From Lewinellaceae bacterium (lineage in GTDB: Bacteria; Bacteroidota; Bacteroidia; Chitinophagales; Saprospiraceae), in NCBI GenBank assembly GCA_020636095.1, contig JACJYN010000002.1, positions 124,001 through 188,000 on the forward strand: 64,000 nt of DNA, read 5' to 3'. Every line of letters starts with the position of its first letter. Position 1 is the stretch's first letter. Shown here one piece after another: positions 33,385 to 41,804 of this stretch. The position numbers and the translations under genes are program-made. The notes under the pieces are model-generated. The model saw only the letters and a list, made by a program, of their open reading frames with translations, was not told the DNA's origin and did not search any database.

Positions 33385-34638
33385 TTAACCGGCCATCACT
33401 GCCGCCTGCTTCCTTTCCACAATCCACGCCGCCATCGCTTCCGGTGACATAACCTCCGGGTTGCCCAGGTCTTTATCCTCTGTGGCTTCCAGTTCTTTTG
33501 GCAGGTGGTTGATCAGCGCATCCAGGTCTTTGGAGGACCCGATGTGCTCATCCAGCACACTGGCCATCTCTTCATTGTAAGGAACGCCGCGCTCCCGGAC
33601 GGCAGTGACCAGCCCTTTCAGCAGGGTTTCCCAGGTGGTCATAGGGCCCTGAACGATGGAAGCAGATTCGGCAAAAGAATCGATAAAGGCAAAGGGCACT
33701 TTCGCAAAAGGCAGGTCCAGCGCCAGAGTGCAGGCAATCCAGTCGGAATCGAAAGAGAAATCGTAAACGGAAGGTTTTTCCAGTATCTTTTCCAGCACAT
33801 CCTTATGATACAGTTTGAAGGCCGCCTGGGAGTCCAGTATTCCTCTTGAAAAGATACTGTGGCCCACCATCCGCTGCATGTGCCGCAGGGCCTTGATGCC
33901 AATGCCCCAGCGGCTTTCCTGCTTGACCAGTACGGAGTGTTTGTCCTTCCGGTTGCCCAGCACCACCTTATAGCCCTCCTCCAGGTGCTTCTGAAGCAGC
34001 AGGCCGGCCTGGCCCAGGTGAACCGAATTATCGGCGTCGGTATAGATGATGGCCTCCGCCCCATCTTCCAGCGCCTTCTGGCACCCCAGGATAATGGCCC
34101 CGCCTTTCCGGGAGTCATTGGCAGAAGCCAGGTTCTTCAACGGGCCGCCGGCGGCGGGCAGCGCCTCTTCCAGAAACAGGACGGACACGCGGCTTTCCAA
34201 AGGCGAGCCTTTGACGACTTCCCGGGCAATCCGGCCGCTGCCATAAGGGCAGCCGTCGTCTACGGCATACAATTGCCAGTCTATGGCGGAGCCTTTAAAC
34301 AGCCAGTCCAACTGGGCGAGTTTCACGTTGAGCAGGTCCTCCCCGTTGGGGTTGTTTTCCGACCTGGGTAGCAAGCGGTTCTGCTCTCCCCACATGGCAA
34401 AGACGATGCCGACCTTGAGCGGCCGGGTATTGCCCGCCACAAATTGCCGGGAGGCCAATACCTTGAATGCCAATTTGAATTCAAGAGGGGCATTGCCTTC
34501 CAGCGCTAAGCGCTCGACTTCTGCAACCGGAAATGGGGCTAATTGGCTTACGAGTTGCATCAGGCTTTCCTGGTCCTGAGCAGCCGTTAGGTCAAAGGAG
34601 TTCTTGCTGCTTGCGTGCAGCTGTTCTAGGGTGTTCAT
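33385..34638 (-). CDS. GT2-like glycosyltransferase
   Basis: This 417-residue cytosolic protein has a GT-A fold: VGIVFAMWGEQNRLLPRSEN near the start of the fold, the donor-binding AIIYTDADNSVHLGQAGLLL with the metal-binding DAD motif (about 198-200), then VVLGNRKDKHSVLVKQESRW and VYDFSFDSDWIACTLALDL. A helical N-terminal extension of about 70 residues precedes it. No membrane segment. It is the first gene of an apparent operon with a GH92 mannosidase, which hints at mannose-containing glycans. Acceptor unknown. Confidence 0.75.
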   Translation of the reverse strand: MNTLEQLHASSKNSFDLTAAQDQESLMQLVSQLAPFPVAEVERLALEGNAPLEFKLAFKVLASRQFVAGNTRPLKVGIVFAMWGEQNRLLPRSENNPNGEDLLNVKLAQLDWLFKGSAIDWQLYAVDDGCPYGSGRIAREVVKGSPLESRVSVLFLEEALPAAGGPLKNLASANDSRKGGAIILGCQKALEDGAEAIIYTDADNSVHLGQAGLLLQKHLEEGYKVVLGNRKDKHSVLVKQESRWGIGIKALRHMQRMVGHSIFSRGILDSQAAFKLYHKDVLEKILEKPSVYDFSFDSDWIACTLALDLPFAKVPFAFIDSFAESASIVQGPMTTWETLLKGLVTAVRERGVPYNEEMASVLDEHIGSSKDLDALINHLPKELEATEDKDLGNPEVMSPEAMAAWIVERKQAAVMAG

Positions 34639-35008
34639 TTTGAAAATGGTATTTTATGATAAAAGTCGCTATTAATTCCTGATACAACAAACCGTACACG
34701 GAGGGCTGCGCCGGATTTGCATTCGTAGCCTGAAATGCGTCGTATGACGGAGGGGCGGGCTTTTATTTACGTCCTCCCGGACAAAAAGTTACTCCTTTCT
34801 CCATCAAATTGACGTCATTTTGGCCGGCCGGGCCACCAGCCACCTTGACTTTAGACGAGGCATGGTGAAGTCGGAAGTCGGAAGTCGGAAAGCGGGTGTT
34901 TGGCGTTTATTCCGGGCCCTATTCCAGCTTTTCGAATTCGTAGTTCCGGCTCACCCCTTGGTTCGTCCGAAGTACAAAATCATCCAACCATCCAAGCAAT
35001 CTCCACTC
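34639..35008. other. Gene-free spacer with GGAAGTC words
   Basis: About 370 bases contain no gene. GAAGTCGGAAGTCGGAAGTC at 34868-34887 is a short tandem word repeat of the same kind as at 1517-1612. The upstream part should hold the promoter for the glycosyltransferase gene; no box is clear. Confidence 0.45.
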
Positions 35009-35515
35009 CTACGGCCCCCGTTCCCGCTCAATCTCATTGCGGTAAAGAGTGGCTCTCCACTGGCTGGTGAGGGTAATGATCAGCAGAATGGCCATTTGAA
35101 TGCACAAGCCGATGCCCGTACCCAATAAAGACTGTCCGGAAATACCAAAGCCGCCGGCGAGGGCAAAACACAGCCCCATCACAAAGAGGGCCTGCTCGAT
35201 AAAACGCCGCCGCATCAACGACTGTTCCTGTTTATCCAGCCGGGGGAGTTCCAGGGCGGCAAAGGTTGGCGGAGCAATCTCGACAATGGAATGCAGTTCC
35301 TTACTCAGGCTACGGGCCTTCACGAGCCTCCGGATGCCGGCCCGCAATTGCACCAGGCTCAGCAAACACACTGTAAACAGTAATGCCCAAAATAGTTCGC
35401 CCTGCCAGTGAAGGTATGCCCAAGCTGCCGCCGCCGCAGACAGTGCTCCCCATCCAATCGAAAATAAAGCCGTTGAGCGCTCACCGCGCAAGTATGCATT
35501 AAATCGCCTTTCCAT
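35009..35515 (-). CDS. Four-helix membrane protein, hypothetical
   Basis: This 168-residue protein has two hydrophobic pairs (about 18-35 and 42-58; about 108-128 and 132-152) around a cytosolic loop (VKARSLSKELHSIVEIAPPT). ATG at 35515 (MERRFNAYLRGER) is preferred to the start 81 nt upstream because it gives a charged N-terminus before the first helix. I do not recognise the family. Confidence 0.6.
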   Translation of the reverse strand: MERRFNAYLRGERSTALFSIGWGALSAAAAAWAYLHWQGELFWALLFTVCLLSLVQLRAGIRRLVKARSLSKELHSIVEIAPPTFAALELPRLDKQEQSLMRRRFIEQALFVMGLCFALAGGFGISGQSLLGTGIGLCIQMAILLIITLTSQWRATLYRNEIERERGP

Positions 35516-35695
35516 AGCAGCTAATTTCGCAATTCGGCCGTGCTTGCCCAAGCATTGTAAAAAAATACTGTAAAAAGAAGAAAAAGGAGGCCACAAGCCT
35601 GTTCAGGCAACATCTTTTTGCGTATATTTAAGGGTTGCAACATCAAAAAACAGACATACCTGGCCTGACGAGCACTTCCAAATACGCGCTTAGCT

Positions 35696-36055
35696 ATGAA
35701 GAATACATGCGTAGAATGCGGCGAACAGATTATCGGCAGAGCAGACAAAAAGTTCTGCTCGGCTCACTGCCGCAGCAGTTACAATAACCGGCTGAACCGG
35801 GACGCCAACAACTTCATTCGCAACATCAACAATATCCTTCGCAGAAACCGCCGGATTCTGTCCAACCTCAATCCCAACGGCAAAGCCAAGGTACATCGCG
35901 ACAAGCTGCTGGAAAATGGCTTCAAGTTCAGCTACTTCACCAATGAGTATGTCACCAAATCAGGTAATGTCTACCGCTTTTGTTACGACCAGGGCTACCT
36001 GGAGATCGATAAGGGTTATTACACGATCGTGGTGCGGCAGGAGTATGTGGAGTAG
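35696..36055 (+). CDS. Small protein with N-terminal zinc-finger-like cysteines
   Basis: This 119-residue protein has at residues 5-25 CVECGEQIIGRADKKFCSAH, with C-x2-C and C-x3-C pairs spaced like a treble-clef or zinc ribbon. A basic Asn/Arg-rich helix follows (YNNRLNRDANNFIRNINNIL). The C-terminal half (YVTKSGNVYRFCYDQGYLEI) is beta-rich. Similar proteins with DUF-type names occur across Bacteroidota. Nucleic-acid binding is plausible but unproven. Confidence 0.7.
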   Translation: MKNTCVECGEQIIGRADKKFCSAHCRSSYNNRLNRDANNFIRNINNILRRNRRILSNLNPNGKAKVHRDKLLENGFKFSYFTNEYVTKSGNVYRFCYDQGYLEIDKGYYTIVVRQEYVE

Positions 36056-36327
36056 TGTAAGAGGGGTACGGGGTTCAGAGGGAACTATGGGTGTTCGGTG
36101 TACGAGTATACTGGCTGTTAGCTCTATGGCGATAACCCACAGCTACCGGAAAGTTTGAAAAGGGGTAAAGAAAAATACATCCTGGAGTGGATGCTGGAAG
36201 ATGCCTCCCTCCTTGACCTGATGCTTCTATCTTAGAAAACGGATTCTTCCCGGGGGAACCATTGATAGGAATTCAGTCAAAAGAAAATGATAGAGTAGGG
36301 CCGGCCCTGGCTAACCCAATCGAAACC

Positions 36328-36783
36328 CTAATACAACTCCAACCCCTCCGTAAACGGAATGCGTTTCGTTTCCAGCAGCGCACCCTGCCGGTCCAGCAAA
36401 TCGATGGTCACTTCTTCGTAGGTTTCGGACTCGATGCGGTAGAAGAAGCCGCCCGGGTGCAATACTTTGGCCAGGAAGGTGACGTCTGCATCGCTAAAGG
36501 TGCGTTCGACGTAGTTGAAAATGGCGCGGGGCAACTGCCCGGCATAGAGCCTTATGCGAGTCTCCAGCCATTCTCCGTTTTCCGCAAAAAAGGCTTTTTT
36601 CAGTCCTCCGTCTTCATTGAAAATGGCGACGATCCCGTCTTTCTGGACTTCCCAGTATACATCTGGTTGAGGGACTTCGGGATACATCTTGCCAAAGGCG
36701 GCTTTTACGCTTTCCGGGATTTGTTCGTTTGCCCATCCGAGGGTGCTCATCAGGGCGAAGGCAATCACTATTATTCCTTTCAT
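36328..36783 (-). CDS. Secreted PepSY-like protein
   Basis: This 151-residue protein has a signal peptide (MKGIIVIAFALMSTLGWA) followed by two copies of a PepSY-like unit (about 22-80 and 85-150): IPESVKAAFGKMYPEVPQPD with YWEVQKDGIVAIFNEDGGLK, then LPRAIFNYVERTFSDADVTF with YRIESETYEEVTIDLLDRQG. It belongs to the putative beta-lactamase-inhibitor-like PepSY group common in Bacteroidota. It is periplasmic; function not established. Confidence 0.75.
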   Translation of the reverse strand: MKGIIVIAFALMSTLGWANEQIPESVKAAFGKMYPEVPQPDVYWEVQKDGIVAIFNEDGGLKKAFFAENGEWLETRIRLYAGQLPRAIFNYVERTFSDADVTFLAKVLHPGGFFYRIESETYEEVTIDLLDRQGALLETKRIPFTEGLELY

Positions 36784-36879
36784 ATTAGGTGGCTTGTTTC
36801 AAAACTCAACGGCAATAAGTACAAATAACACTGGATTTGGTTGCCGTTTTGGGCGATTTTATAGCAAATCGGGTAAAAA

Positions 36880-37776
36880 TCAGAACAAATTCCCCTTCAA
36901 TGTGCTCCGCATGCGCCGGGTGAAGGCCTCGGGTGTCTCGGCATAGAAGATGGCGCCCAACCGGCGCGATTCGTCCAAAAGCCGGCCCAGATGCGCTCCA
37001 ATCAGTTCGTGCAATAGCTGGCGGGTTTCTTCCGGAAGTTGCCCGGCCTGCTCCTCCATTTTCTCGTTCAGCAGCGCCAGGTCGTGATAATCTCCCAGGA
37101 TATCGCTCAATGCATTGGCTACCTTTTTATAGGCCCTGAATACCCGGGGCGAGGCCTGCTTGAGCAGGCGGTATTGATACCAGAGGTACTTCACACGTTT
37201 TCGCCACTCGTGCATATCCTCTACCGATGGGGTTCCCAGCGCTTTGTGATACTCCTTGTATCCTCGCTGATATACCCGGCGCAGCGCGGCAATAATTTCC
37301 GGCAGGCAATCATCGCGAAGAGGCAGTTGCAGAAAACTTTGCCGGTTTTCCCGAAGCTGAAAGATGGCCTGTTCCAACAGGCTGTCTTCTTCTGTATGGC
37401 CTTGCAGAATAGCCTGCCGCTCGCCTTCCAGCAAAGCAAGCAGCAAGCAGCAAGCTTCATTTTCAGCCATTGTACCGGTCTTTTTCTGCAAAAGGGCAAC
37501 TGCCTCGATCAGAGAGGTGATGTCCCGAAGGCTTGCCAGCCGGCGGCCCAGGTCACGGTAAAAGGTGTTACCGTGCCGGTATACCTCAGCCCCCGCCTCA
37601 TCGCGGATCAGGCGATACAGGGCGCGCAGTTTTTTGAAATGCTTTCTGGCCTTATGCACGCCGCCATGTGGATCCTCATCATTGGCGAGCCCGTCTATAG
37701 CCATTTTGTTCTGCTCCAGGCCTATCCTTTGTATGCCTTCAGAGAAGCGCTCCTGCCTTTCAAGATAGTAAGCCAT
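36880..37776 (-). CDS. CHAD domain protein
   Basis: This 298-residue helical protein starts at MAYYLERQERFSEGIQRIGL; a longer frame adds an implausible hydrophobic lead. CHAD signatures with conserved His and basic residues: VHKARKHFKKLRALYRLIRD, FYRDLGRRLASLRDITSLIE, DMHEWRKRVKYLWYQYRLLK and LSDILGDYHDLALLNEKM. CHAD domains bind inorganic polyphosphate. No ppk, CYTH or phosphate gene is adjacent. Probable cytosolic polyphosphate-associated protein. Confidence 0.85.
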   Translation of the reverse strand: MAYYLERQERFSEGIQRIGLEQNKMAIDGLANDEDPHGGVHKARKHFKKLRALYRLIRDEAGAEVYRHGNTFYRDLGRRLASLRDITSLIEAVALLQKKTGTMAENEACCLLLALLEGERQAILQGHTEEDSLLEQAIFQLRENRQSFLQLPLRDDCLPEIIAALRRVYQRGYKEYHKALGTPSVEDMHEWRKRVKYLWYQYRLLKQASPRVFRAYKKVANALSDILGDYHDLALLNEKMEEQAGQLPEETRQLLHELIGAHLGRLLDESRRLGAIFYAETPEAFTRRMRSTLKGNLF

Positions 37777-38000
37777 AGTTGTGTGAATTTCCTCTATCAA
37801 AGAAACATATAAAAGGCGGAATACCCAGTCCAGGAGGGTAAAAAAACTGGCCGGAAAGATGTTCACAGGTTAAGCAGGCCCCATATTGAAAGCCAAAGGT
37901 GAGAAGCGAAGCCTCTGAAAAGGCGCTGAAAACATACGAGATGTTTCTGAAGCCTCAATTAAGCTTTTTTTCTGTCCAGCCGTTATTAGTAAGAAGCCCA

Positions 38001-39185
38001 ATGATCAACACCATGGCTATTTTTATTCGTATATTTTTGCTGGCCAGCTTGCTGTTCGCTGGCTTTCTCGCCCGGGCACAGTACCAGGCCATTGACCGCC
38101 ATGCCCGGCAGGCGCCGGACAGCCTGCGCTACTCCCTGCCCCAACTGGTGAGTTACCTGATAGAGCCGGCGGAAAGCAACCGGGAAAAGGCCCGCAGCCT
38201 CTACACCTGGCTGGCTCATACGATCACCTACGACGATGACGCCAGCCGGCAGGGCCGCCGTATCAATCAAAACATCGGGGATATCCTTCGCCGGAGGCGG
38301 GGCCTGTGTTTTGACTACTCTTTGCTGTACGTGGAGTTATGCCGCCTCGCAGGCCTGCGGTGCGTTTCGGTTTCCGGTTACTCCAGGCAGGGGCTGGAGG
38401 CAGTAGCGTTGCCCGCCGTCCCCGATCATTCCTGGAACGCAGTTTTGCTGGACGGACAGTGGCGGCTGGTGGATGCCACCTGGGGCGCCGGCCCCGGGCA
38501 AGATGCGCTAATGGCCCAGTATGGAGTCAACTATTTTCTGACGCCTCCCTACTTGTTTATCCTCAACCACCTGCCGGCCTTGCCTATGTGGCAGCTCCTG
38601 CCCTGCCCGGTGAGCCCGGAAGCCTTCTCCCGCCGGGTGGAGGACTTGCTGCCGCTGGCCGATGGGCAAGTTCTCTGCTACAGTTACCTGGATACTATTA
38701 CCGCCTTCCTCCAAAGCCCGAAAGAAAAACAGGGGCTACTGGAAGCCGAAGCCAGCTATCGCTTTCATCCCACCACAGGAAATAAAACAGCCTGGGCCCA
38801 GGCTATCATGGATTACGCACTGTATTTGTCGGAAGAAGCCAGCTCGCTGCAACAGACAGACTCCCTGCCCGCCTTCCTGGCGCTTCAGCAGGAGGCGATC
38901 CGCTACTGCCAGATGGCCCGCAACCTCGCTCCTCCCCTACCCCCGCAAATGGAGTTTTACGCCGGGCTGCTGATCAACCTCGCCGTCGCTCTCAACCAGC
39001 GGTCTGATGTAGTGAGGTCCGCAGAAATGGAGTTGACATTATTAAAAGAAGCGAAGCAAAGCCTGGAGAAGGCTCGAGAGGCCCTGATCACCCTGCCGGA
39101 AGACAACTATTACCGACAATACGCCGGGCAACAGTGCGCCGCCTATCTGGAAGTGATTAACCACAACATCCGGAGGTTGGAATGA
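38001..39185 (+). CDS. Secreted transglutaminase-like cysteine protease superfamily protein
   Basis: This 394-residue protein has a signal peptide from ATG 38001 (MINTMAIFIRIFLLASLLFA). The transglutaminase-like core has the triad Cys103 (RRGLCFDYS), His143 (VPDHSWNAV) and Asp158 (WRLVDATWG). It matches the eukaryote-like kyphoscoliosis/CYK3 type in motif layout. The C-terminal part (about 230-394) is helical and TPR-like (LLKEAKQSLEKAREALITL). A role as periplasmic peptidase or crosslinker is inferred from the fold. A 15-bp hairpin follows the stop. Confidence 0.8.
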   Translation: MINTMAIFIRIFLLASLLFAGFLARAQYQAIDRHARQAPDSLRYSLPQLVSYLIEPAESNREKARSLYTWLAHTITYDDDASRQGRRINQNIGDILRRRRGLCFDYSLLYVELCRLAGLRCVSVSGYSRQGLEAVALPAVPDHSWNAVLLDGQWRLVDATWGAGPGQDALMAQYGVNYFLTPPYLFILNHLPALPMWQLLPCPVSPEAFSRRVEDLLPLADGQVLCYSYLDTITAFLQSPKEKQGLLEAEASYRFHPTTGNKTAWAQAIMDYALYLSEEASSLQQTDSLPAFLALQQEAIRYCQMARNLAPPLPPQMEFYAGLLINLAVALNQRSDVVRSAEMELTLLKEAKQSLEKAREALITLPEDNYYRQYAGQQCAAYLEVINHNIRRLE

Positions 39186-39255
39186 AAGGGCAGTTGTCAG
39201 TTGTTGGCCTACAAATTGTATCAACCAACAACTGACAACCGATCACCGACAACTC
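39186..39255. terminator. Convergent-gene hairpin of CAACTGA words
   Basis: GTTGTCAGTTGTTGG (from about 39194) pairs perfectly with CCAACAACTGACAAC (from about 39226). It lies between two convergent genes and could terminate both. The words CAACTGACAACCGA are tandem-repeated to the right. Confidence 0.55.
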
Positions 39256-39257
39256 AT

Positions 39258-40394
39258 TCACGCCGGCTGAACCTCCCCTCTGCCGAATTTTTTCAGAGTC
39301 CTGATATGAGAACCGATGGCGCCGATAAAGGTCTCGTTCTCAATATAGGGCAGGTGGAACTCTTCAGCCGTTTGCTTCACAATGGGGGCAATGTGCCGGT
39401 AGTGAATGTGGCATATCCGGGGGAACAAGTGATGCTCGACCTGGAAATTGAGGCCGCCGAACAGGAAGTTCGCCACCGGGTTTTTACGCGCAAAATTGGC
39501 GGTAGTGTACATCTGATGCGCCGCCCAGGAGTTGGCGATCTTACCGTTCTCATCCGGAGCGGGGAAAGAGGTCCCTTCTACCGTATGAGCCAGTTGGAAA
39601 ACCAAGGCAAGGGTCAGCCCTTCCACAAAGTGCAGAGCGAGGAAACCTACCAGGATATAATACCAGGGCAACTCGATCAGGGTAAAGGGCAAAACCAGAA
39701 ACAGGAAATAATACACCGCTTTAAAGAAGAACAGGCGGTAAAATTCCTTGCGGGGATGCTGGCTATTGTCGTAGCTACCGATATGGCTCTTGAAGAACTT
39801 TTTATAATCCTTTAGGAAGACCCATGACAGGGACGCCAACGGATAAAATAAAAATACATAAATGTACTGGAAGCGGTGTATCGGCCAGAGGTCCTGGTTC
39901 GGATTCAGGCGAATGATGGGAATCTGGTCGATATCCTCATCGTGATCCGGTATGTTGGTATAAGTATGATGGACAACATTGTGCGTGATCATCCACATAT
40001 AATCGTTGGCGCCAACAATATTAAACCAGAGCCCCATTGCTTTATTCACGATTGAATTGGAAGAAAACGCGCCGTGAATAGCGTCATGAGCTATGTTCAG
40101 GCCGATGAGCGCGGTGAAAAAGCCGTTGACGATGGCCAGCAGCAGGAGCACGCCCGGGCTAAAAATATTGCTCAGAAGCAGGACATAACTGCCGATGAAC
40201 ACCGTAAGGATGAACACCGTCTTAGCGATCATAGCGCCATTAGCGTGTTTACCAATATTTTTACTTTTAAAATAAGCGTCGACTCGCTTTCTCACTTCCG
40301 GATAAAAATCGGCCACTTCTTTTTTGTCGAAAGTGATCTTTGGAAGATTTCCCCGCTGTTCAGTGATTGTTGGTTGTTTAAAGCTTGTTTCCAT
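39258..40394 (-). CDS. Fatty acid desaturase (front-end type)
   Basis: This 378-residue integral membrane di-iron enzyme introduces double bonds into acyl chains. Histidine boxes: H103-DAIH, H138-NVVHH and QVEHHLFPRICHIHY near the C-terminus; the Q in the third box marks front-end acyl-lipid desaturases. Four hydrophobic segments lie between them (about 60-100 and 225-265). No cytochrome b5 domain is fused. ATG at 40394 (METSFKQPTI) is chosen over a start 90 nt upstream with an atypical lead. Cold or membrane-fluidity control is plausible. Confidence 0.88.
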   Translation of the reverse strand: METSFKQPTITEQRGNLPKITFDKKEVADFYPEVRKRVDAYFKSKNIGKHANGAMIAKTVFILTVFIGSYVLLLSNIFSPGVLLLLAIVNGFFTALIGLNIAHDAIHGAFSSNSIVNKAMGLWFNIVGANDYMWMITHNVVHHTYTNIPDHDEDIDQIPIIRLNPNQDLWPIHRFQYIYVFLFYPLASLSWVFLKDYKKFFKSHIGSYDNSQHPRKEFYRLFFFKAVYYFLFLVLPFTLIELPWYYILVGFLALHFVEGLTLALVFQLAHTVEGTSFPAPDENGKIANSWAAHQMYTTANFARKNPVANFLFGGLNFQVEHHLFPRICHIHYRHIAPIVKQTAEEFHLPYIENETFIGAIGSHIRTLKKFGRGEVQPA

Positions 40395-40900
40395 GTTAAA
40401 TAGTACTACTTGTGCTACTATCCCATCGCTCCGGTAAAAGCCGGCCTGCGATAGCAGAGTTTGATGAAATAATTTTTTTTGCAAAATTCAAGGCAGGTAA
40501 AAGCCCGGAGAATATAAAAGAATGCCGTCTTTGTCCGGAACACAAGCCCTGGGCAAAACAGGTTTTTCATAACTGGCAATGAGGCTTTTTACTAGGTGAA
40601 TCTTAGAGTGTTAGAGTGGCCCTTTTCAGGATAGCGATGAGCGTAATTTAGCCCCCTATTTTTAAGAGCTTTTTCATTGAACAGAACATGAAGGTGCGAA
40701 TGACTCACGCACGGTAGAATGAAGCCGCGCTGCGTGAGGCTTGTCTAATGAAACGTTGCATGGGGCAAATTAATTTCAATGAACGCAAATTTCTTTAGGT
40801 AATCGGTGATATTGAAAAAGCTGGGTTTTGAAATAAGTTGGGATAATGGCCATCGAGTATCAAATATAAAGAAATAATAGAGAACTGTTGCGCCCCATCC
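40395..40900. other. Gene-free spacer
   Basis: About 505 bases contain no gene. The right half has short palindromic pieces, such as TGACTCACGCACGG facing CTGCGTGAGGC, but no terminal repeats or target duplication. The part next to 40394 should carry the desaturase promoter. Confidence 0.45.
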
Positions 40901-41599
40901 TTATTTTTTAACCCGGCCATTCTGTTTTATGGCCTCCTTGTGATTTAACAATATCCAATTGCCGCCGACATCCAGGTAGGCGCCTTGAGGAAAAACCGGG
41001 AGAAAACGCTGCTCAAAGAAAAGTTGTGTAGCCTGCTGGTCCCTGAGGTTATCCGCCAGCCGGTTGTAGAGGAGCAGCCCTCCGGGAGCAAGGGCGTCCT
41101 TCAGGGCTTCCAGGAATTCAGGGCTTTCAAAGGGCTTGGGCACCAGGTCGTCCAGAAAAATATCCATGCAGATCATGCTGTATTGTTCTTCATTCTGCAG
41201 GAGAAAAGCATAAGCGTCGGCACAGATTGTAGTGACGGGTGAAGAAAGCCCATCCAGCCCGTATTGGTTAGCCAGGTAAATGACCGCCTCATCCAGTTCT
41301 ACGGCCGTATAGCGAAATTGCCTGCCCAAGTTGTTTTCCAGAATAAAAGGAATGCTCCCGAGTCCCAGCCCCAAAACCAGGACCTCCTTTCCCGGCGCCT
41401 TATCCAGTTCCAGGCGCTCAAAAGCCCACAGGAAGTTGGTGTACAAGTCTTCAAAGGAATATACGGCATTGGCTGTACACAACTGGTAGCGGCCATTCTT
41501 CAGGCTGACATACAAGTGCGGATTGACCTCGCTGGGCGAACTTTCGATGTGCAGTTCGACAAAATAACTCAGCAGCCGCTTCCATAAGGGTGGTTTCAA
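40901..41599 (-). CDS. Spermidine synthase-like methyltransferase-fold protein
   Basis: This 232-residue cytosolic protein has the class I Rossmann core of spermidine synthases: EVLVLGLGLGSIPFILENNL (motif I, about 73-92), TAVELDEAVIYLANQYG, ICADAYAFLLQNEEQYSMIC and DIFLDDLVPKPF, where spermidine synthase has the Asp pair. The N-terminal beta domain is short. Many such Bacteroidota proteins are not true polyamine enzymes, so the substrate is open. The intact MITE copy D lies 39 nt before its start codon. Confidence 0.75.
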   Translation of the reverse strand: MKPPLWKRLLSYFVELHIESSPSEVNPHLYVSLKNGRYQLCTANAVYSFEDLYTNFLWAFERLELDKAPGKEVLVLGLGLGSIPFILENNLGRQFRYTAVELDEAVIYLANQYGLDGLSSPVTTICADAYAFLLQNEEQYSMICMDIFLDDLVPKPFESPEFLEALKDALAPGGLLLYNRLADNLRDQQATQLFFEQRFLPVFPQGAYLDVGGNWILLNHKEAIKQNGRVKK

Positions 41600-41637
41600 G
41601 GGATGAACGAGTGAGTGAATGAATGAATGAATGGGTG
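41600..41637. repeat. GAATGAAT-word spacer
   Basis: GAGTGAGTGAATGAATGAAT words lie next to the MITE, whose target duplication AATGGGTG comes from this tract (41630-41637); the tract resumes after 41789. Confidence 0.45.
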
Positions 41638-41788
41638 GTAACTATTCAGCATCATGGTGATTTAACCCCTGGCGCGAAATTTTGTAGGCTTTTTTTGCCG
41701 GAACCCCTTCTCATTCCCCTTGAAAGGGGAAGGTTTGCTTACAAAATTTCGCACCAGAGGCATCCATAGCCTTATGCTAAATAGTAAC
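41638..41788. mobile_element. 151-bp MITE, copy D (intact, inverted)
   Basis: This is the reverse complement of copies B and C and identical to them, flanked by the perfect 8-bp duplication AATGGGTG (41630-41637, 41789-41796). It sits between the start of the methyltransferase-like gene and the end of the GlmU-like gene. Confidence 0.92.
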
Positions 41789-41804
41789 AATGGGTGAATG
41801 AATG

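Noticed and set aside
36160..36235. A short frame ending KYILEWMLEDASLLDLMLLS in the spacer before the PepSY-like gene
   Set aside because: No start codon in a plausible place and no family match; perhaps a relic, but unsupported.
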